From an uncultured Erythrobacter sp. (lineage in GTDB: Bacteria > Pseudomonadota > Alphaproteobacteria > Sphingomonadales > Sphingomonadaceae), in contig CANNCZ010000002.1 of the NCBI GenBank assembly GCA_947503275.1, positions 826,733 through 890,732 on the forward strand: a stretch of 64,000 bases of DNA, read 5' to 3'. The translations under genes and the position numbers were made by a program. Position 1 is the first letter of the stretch. Each line of letters begins with the position of its first letter. The notes beneath the pieces are model-generated. The model worked only from the letters and a program-made list of their open reading frames with translations, searched no databases and was not told the origin of the DNA. Positions 60,841 to 64,000 of this stretch are shown here, in pieces.

Positions 60841-61593
60841 ATGAATACGCTTTTCAAGCGTCCAGTTTCCAAGCTTGCGGCGGCACTTTGTGCAGCAGCA
60901 GCTTTGATTGCGGCAAGCCCTGCGGCCGCCAACACCTCAACCAACACCACGGCTGCTGCCGATGTGACCGAACCTGTGCGCGATGTGCAGAACGGTTCGC
61001 TGGCTTCAGGTGATGAGCGGTTCCGCGAATTGTTTGCAAGCTGGAGCGCGCTCGACACTGTCCCCACGACAGTTCCCGATGCGCCTGCGCCGGCATTTGA
61101 GCGTCCAACCATCTCTGTTCCGTCGATCATGCCATTGCGCGGTGCCCGGATGAGCAGCGGATATGGTATGCGCAATCACCCTGTCCTGCGCCAACGTCGC
61201 CGTCACAATGGTGTCGATATGGCTGCGCCCACCGGCACCCCTGTTTATGCAACAGCAGATGGCCTTGTCGGTCGTGCGGATTGGTTTTCAAGCTACGGCC
61301 TTTATATCAGCCTCGATCACGGTGCTGACCTCGAAACGCGTTATGCGCATTTGTCCCGGCTTGCTGTTGCAGCCGGTGATCGTGTGAAAAAGGGCGATTT
61401 GATTGGTTATGTCGGTTCGACAGGCCGTTCAACCGGACCGCATCTGCACTATGAAGTGCGCGTCGATGGGGTTGCAGTGAACCCAATTCCCTATATGACA
61501 GAAAGCCAAGAGCAAGTGCGCGCCTCTGGCGGCGCCACAGTGCAAGGCCAACTTCTTCCTGGCCGTCGCCGCGCTGGTGCTGGCGGCCAATAG
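60841..61593 (+). CDS. Exported M23-family (LytM) metallopeptidase
   Basis: A 250-residue peptidoglycan endopeptidase-type protein. The signal peptide ends near AAN at residue 31, and an Ala/Pro-rich linker leads to the LytM domain at about residues 100-215. The zinc ligands are His122 and Asp126 (RRHNGVDMAAPTGTPVYA) and His203 in GPHLHYEVRVDG. SSYGLYISLDHGADLETRYAHLS is the other family motif, with the active-site His170. All ligands are intact, so it should cut peptide cross-links rather than be a dLytM activator. A strong terminator follows. ATG 60841 begins a normal signal peptide. Confidence 0.93.
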   Translation: MNTLFKRPVSKLAAALCAAAALIAASPAAANTSTNTTAAADVTEPVRDVQNGSLASGDERFRELFASWSALDTVPTTVPDAPAPAFERPTISVPSIMPLRGARMSSGYGMRNHPVLRQRRRHNGVDMAAPTGTPVYATADGLVGRADWFSSYGLYISLDHGADLETRYAHLSRLAVAAGDRVKKGDLIGYVGSTGRSTGPHLHYEVRVDGVAVNPIPYMTESQEQVRASGGATVQGQLLPGRRRAGAGGQ

Positions 61594-61652
61594 GCTGCAA
61601 AAGAGATACTCGCTGAAAAGCGGGTCGGACATTGGAGAGGGTGTCCGAGTAT

Positions 61653-61682
61653 AGGCGGCGGGTTTACCCGCCGCCTTTTTTT
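61653..61682 (+). terminator. Strong intrinsic terminator after the M23 gene
   Basis: A 9-bp perfect G/C stem (61654-61662 with 61667-61675) with a TTTA loop is followed by seven T's (61676-61682). It lies 60 nt after the stop. This is the clearest Rho-independent terminator in the window. Confidence 0.95.
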
Positions 61683-61805
61683 GTGCGCCGGTCAGATGCG
61701 TTTTCGCTTGAGTGCCAAGCAAGCGGCGCTAGGTTTTGCCCTGAGAGAAATCAGCGATCCGCGCGTGCCGTCCGAGGCGCGTGAGTGACCTGTATGGGAG
61801 AGACA

Positions 61806-63350
61806 ATGAGCCTGCATCCAATCGCACATGCTGCGAACCGCCCTGACCATCCAGCGATCATCATGGCGGGCAGCGGTCAGCAAATGACTTATGGTGAGCT
61901 TGATCAAGCGGCCAATCGCTTTGCTCAATTGCTGCTTGCGCATGGTTTTGCACCTGACGATGCGTTTGCGGTTCTGCTCGAAAATAGGATCGAGTATTTC
62001 ACACTAGTGTGGGGATCACAGAGGGCCGGCACTGTGCTGGTGCCTATTTCTACGCGGCTAACCGCGCCTGAGATCGCCTATATCCTCAACGATAGCGGCG
62101 CGAAATTGCTCATCACATCGCCCGCCTTTGATGAGATCATGCCTGACATCCGCGCTGCTTGCCCCGACCTACCGGTGCTAATGTGCGATGATGGCGGAGA
62201 GGAGAGTTTCGCGGCGGCTCTTAGCAATTGTTCCGCAGAGCCAATCTCTGATCAGCGGGCCGGTGCGACAATGCTTTACAGTTCCGGTACAACCGGGCGG
62301 CCTAAGGGGATCCGTCCCGCCCCTCCCGAGGACCCCGACCCGCAAGCGATGATCCCATTCCTGGGTCTCGCTACCATGGGCGCAGGGATGCCTGCGGATG
62401 GATCGATGATCTACCTGTCGCCTGCGCCGCTCTATCACGCCGCGCCGCTTGCATGGTGCGGTGCGGCTCAGCGTTTGGGCGCGACTTTGGTGGTGCTTGA
62501 GAAGTTTGAGCCGGAAGCAGCACTCGCTGCGATTGAGAAATACAAGATCACTGATAGCCAGTGGGTGCCGACGCATTTCGTGCGGTTCCTGAAACTCGAT
62601 CCCGCAATCCGCACAAAATACGACCTTTCAAGCCACAAGCGCGCTCTTCATGCAGCCGCGCCGTGCCCTGTTCCTATTAAGCGCGAGATGATCGAATGGT
62701 GGGGCCCGATTGTGAACGAATATTACGCCGGTAGCGAAGGCATCGGCATGACGATGATCGGCGCGGAAGACTGGCTCGCGCATCCGGGCACCGTTGGCAA
62801 AGCGATCTATGGCACGGTCCATGTCTGCGGTCCCGATGGCAAAGAGGTCGCCGCAGGAGAGGATGGGCTCATCTATTTCGAGAATGCGCTGCTGCCGACC
62901 TATCACAACGATCCGGAGAAAACCGCAGAGGCGATGCACGCCGATGGGTGGATGACGTTGGGCGATATCGGCCATGTAGATGCGGATGGCTATCTCTTCC
63001 TAACCGATCGCAAGAGCCACATGATTATTTCGGGCGGGGTCAATATCTACCCGCAGGAGATTGAGAACCTGTTGGTGACGCATGACAAGGTGATGGATGC
63101 CGCCGTGATTGGTGCGCCTGATCCCGATCTGGGCGAAAAGGTCGTGGCCGTGGTCCAGCCATTGGACATGGCCGATGCGGGCGACGCATTCGAGGCGGAG
63201 TTGCGCGACTTCCTCGCACCTAGCCTTGCTCGGATCAAAATGCCCAAACTGTTCGACTTCCGCCCGGAGTTGCCGCGAGAAGCGAATGGCAAATTGTATA
63301 AGCGCGAGCTGCGCGATGAATACGATGCGAAGGCGAAAGCGGGGATATAA
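61806..63350 (+). CDS. Acyl-CoA synthetase (AMP-forming)
   Basis: A 514-residue ANL-superfamily ligase that activates a carboxylic acid with ATP to an acyl-AMP and then to its CoA thioester. The P-loop motif YSSGTTGRPKG, the A5-type YYAGSEGIG, the A7-type GWMTLGDIGHVDADGYLFLTDR and the catalytic Lys segment PREANGKLYKREL are present. ATG 61806 follows GGGAGAG; ATG 61794 is also possible. Five nt separate it from a P450 gene, a pairing found in steroid or terpenoid catabolic clusters, so a hydroxylated side-chain acid is a likely substrate (inference). Confidence 0.92.
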   Translation: MSLHPIAHAANRPDHPAIIMAGSGQQMTYGELDQAANRFAQLLLAHGFAPDDAFAVLLENRIEYFTLVWGSQRAGTVLVPISTRLTAPEIAYILNDSGAKLLITSPAFDEIMPDIRAACPDLPVLMCDDGGEESFAAALSNCSAEPISDQRAGATMLYSSGTTGRPKGIRPAPPEDPDPQAMIPFLGLATMGAGMPADGSMIYLSPAPLYHAAPLAWCGAAQRLGATLVVLEKFEPEAALAAIEKYKITDSQWVPTHFVRFLKLDPAIRTKYDLSSHKRALHAAAPCPVPIKREMIEWWGPIVNEYYAGSEGIGMTMIGAEDWLAHPGTVGKAIYGTVHVCGPDGKEVAAGEDGLIYFENALLPTYHNDPEKTAEAMHADGWMTLGDIGHVDADGYLFLTDRKSHMIISGGVNIYPQEIENLLVTHDKVMDAAVIGAPDPDLGEKVVAVVQPLDMADAGDAFEAELRDFLAPSLARIKMPKLFDFRPELPREANGKLYKRELRDEYDAKAKAGI

Positions 63351-63354
63351 GCGC

Positions 63355-64000
63355 ATGGCAAGCATACCCACGCTCGATGCGGAAAATGGCCGCGCGGTGA
63401 TTGACCCGAAAAGCTACGCCGATTGGGACCGTCTGCTTGATCGATTTGATACGATCCGATCCGGTTCACCGGTTGTCCGCGTAGAAGGCGTTGATGAGGT
63501 CCACCGTCCATTCTGGCTGGTCACCGGATATGATGAGGTGATGCAGGTCTCTAAAGACAACAAAACCTATCTCAACAATCCGCAAACTGTCGTGTTTTCG
63601 CTCAATGAAGGGATCGCCTTTGCCAAGTCGATGACCGGCGGCAGCGAACATATGGTCGCCAGCCTCGTGACGTTCGATGCGCCGGTGCACATGAAATATC
63701 GCAAGCTGACCCAAGAATGGTTCATGCCCAAGAACCTTAAAACCATCGAAGCAGAGATCCGCGCACTTGCGCAAAAGACGGCGCAGCGCATGGTTGATGC
63801 GGGGGCTGAAATTGACTTTGTGAAAGAGGTATCCGGACCCTATCCGCTGCATGTTGTGATGCAAATCTTGGGCGTGCCCGAAGCGGATGAACCGCGTATG
63901 ATGATGCTCACACAGCAGATGTTCGGAGGTCAGGACGATGATCTCAACCAATCGCCGATGGCCGGGATGACGGCAGAGCAGATCACCCAATTGGTGGCGG
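63355..64000 (+). CDS. Cytochrome P450, N-terminal part (cut by window end)
   Basis: The frame from ATG 63355 is open to the end of the window, giving 215 residues of a bacterial P450. ASLVTFDAPVHMKYRKLTQEWFMPKNL is the C-helix segment with the heme-propionate Arg/His pair, and ILGVPEADEPRMM is the following typical helix. The I-helix and the heme Cys lie outside the window. It begins 4 nt after the acyl-CoA synthetase stop. It is not a close copy of the CYP153-like gene at 33847-35184; it is more like CYP125/142 or CYP108-type enzymes, a weak judgement. Confidence 0.88.
   Translation, partial: MASIPTLDAENGRAVIDPKSYADWDRLLDRFDTIRSGSPVVRVEGVDEVHRPFWLVTGYDEVMQVSKDNKTYLNNPQTVVFSLNEGIAFAKSMTGGSEHMVASLVTFDAPVHMKYRKLTQEWFMPKNLKTIEAEIRALAQKTAQRMVDAGAEIDFVKEVSGPYPLHVVMQILGVPEADEPRMMMLTQQMFGGQDDDLNQSPMAGMTAEQITQLVA

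Noticed and set aside
1-64000. CRISPR arrays, insertion sequences, integrases, toxin-antitoxin or phage genes
   Set aside because: I looked for regular repeats, transposase motifs and short toxin-type gene pairs and found none. The XRE protein is paired with membrane proteins rather than with a toxin.

Overview
This 64 kb window looks like ordinary chromosome from a GC-rich alphaproteobacterium, most likely a sphingomonad of the Erythrobacter/Altererythrobacter type. That placement is an inference from gene content: a giant NAD-dependent glutamate dehydrogenase, a CYP153-like P450 with a class I-type reductase, a heparinase II/III gene beside purH, GtrA and flavoprotein glycan genes, and dense same-strand runs with ATGA overlaps. 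I see no insertion sequence, phage gene, CRISPR array or rRNA. One tRNA gene, Leu(UAA), lies at 16148-16234. No gene-free stretch exceeds about 220 bases. || Layout. 1-16 kb: housekeeping and envelope genes (purH, exported msrA, a Fur/Zur-type regulator, dxs, an MlaA-like protein, NnrU and hydrolase genes), then an exported FKBP plus two amidohydrolases, a POT peptide transporter, a GntR regulator, ihfB and a KefB-type antiporter. 16-33 kb: tRNA-Leu followed by a surface-glycan region. The minus-strand run wzx-pseB-pseC-pseF-pseG-methyltransferase-flavoprotein-WbqC-pseI should make and use CMP-pseudaminic acid or a derivative. A divergent 471-residue protein with an RQHP motif is a candidate nonulosonate transferase. 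A PilZ gene and a flavoprotein/GtrA/GT-C trio follow. 33-50 kb: an exported msrB, the CYP153-like P450, an ABC-2 exporter pair, queG, a ferredoxin-reductase-like flavoprotein, NAD-GDH, an LLM oxidoreductase, a TPR protein, a hydrolase, a PhoD-type phosphatase, and a small XRE/membrane-protein operon. 50-64 kb: thrS, a TauE-like permease, an agmatine deiminase, an M28 peptidase, glnE, a peroxiredoxin, a DUF455 protein, an M23 peptidase with a clear terminator, and an acyl-CoA synthetase followed by a P450 cut by the window end. || Working together. The strongest candidate for something undescribed is the pseudaminic-acid locus. It has pseB, C, F, G and I but no recognisable pseH acetyltransferase. 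Its core is interleaved, by tight overlaps, with a SAM methyltransferase, an amine-oxidase-like flavoprotein and a WbqC protein. This suggests a modified nonulosonic acid on the cell surface, exported or assembled with the Wzx flippase and the divergent transferase candidate. Other unusual points are an amidohydrolase that has lost its HxH metal motif beside an intact paralogue, a hairpin that covers a ribosome binding site, a 19-codon leader overlapping the PilZ gene, and two palindromes that look like operators.
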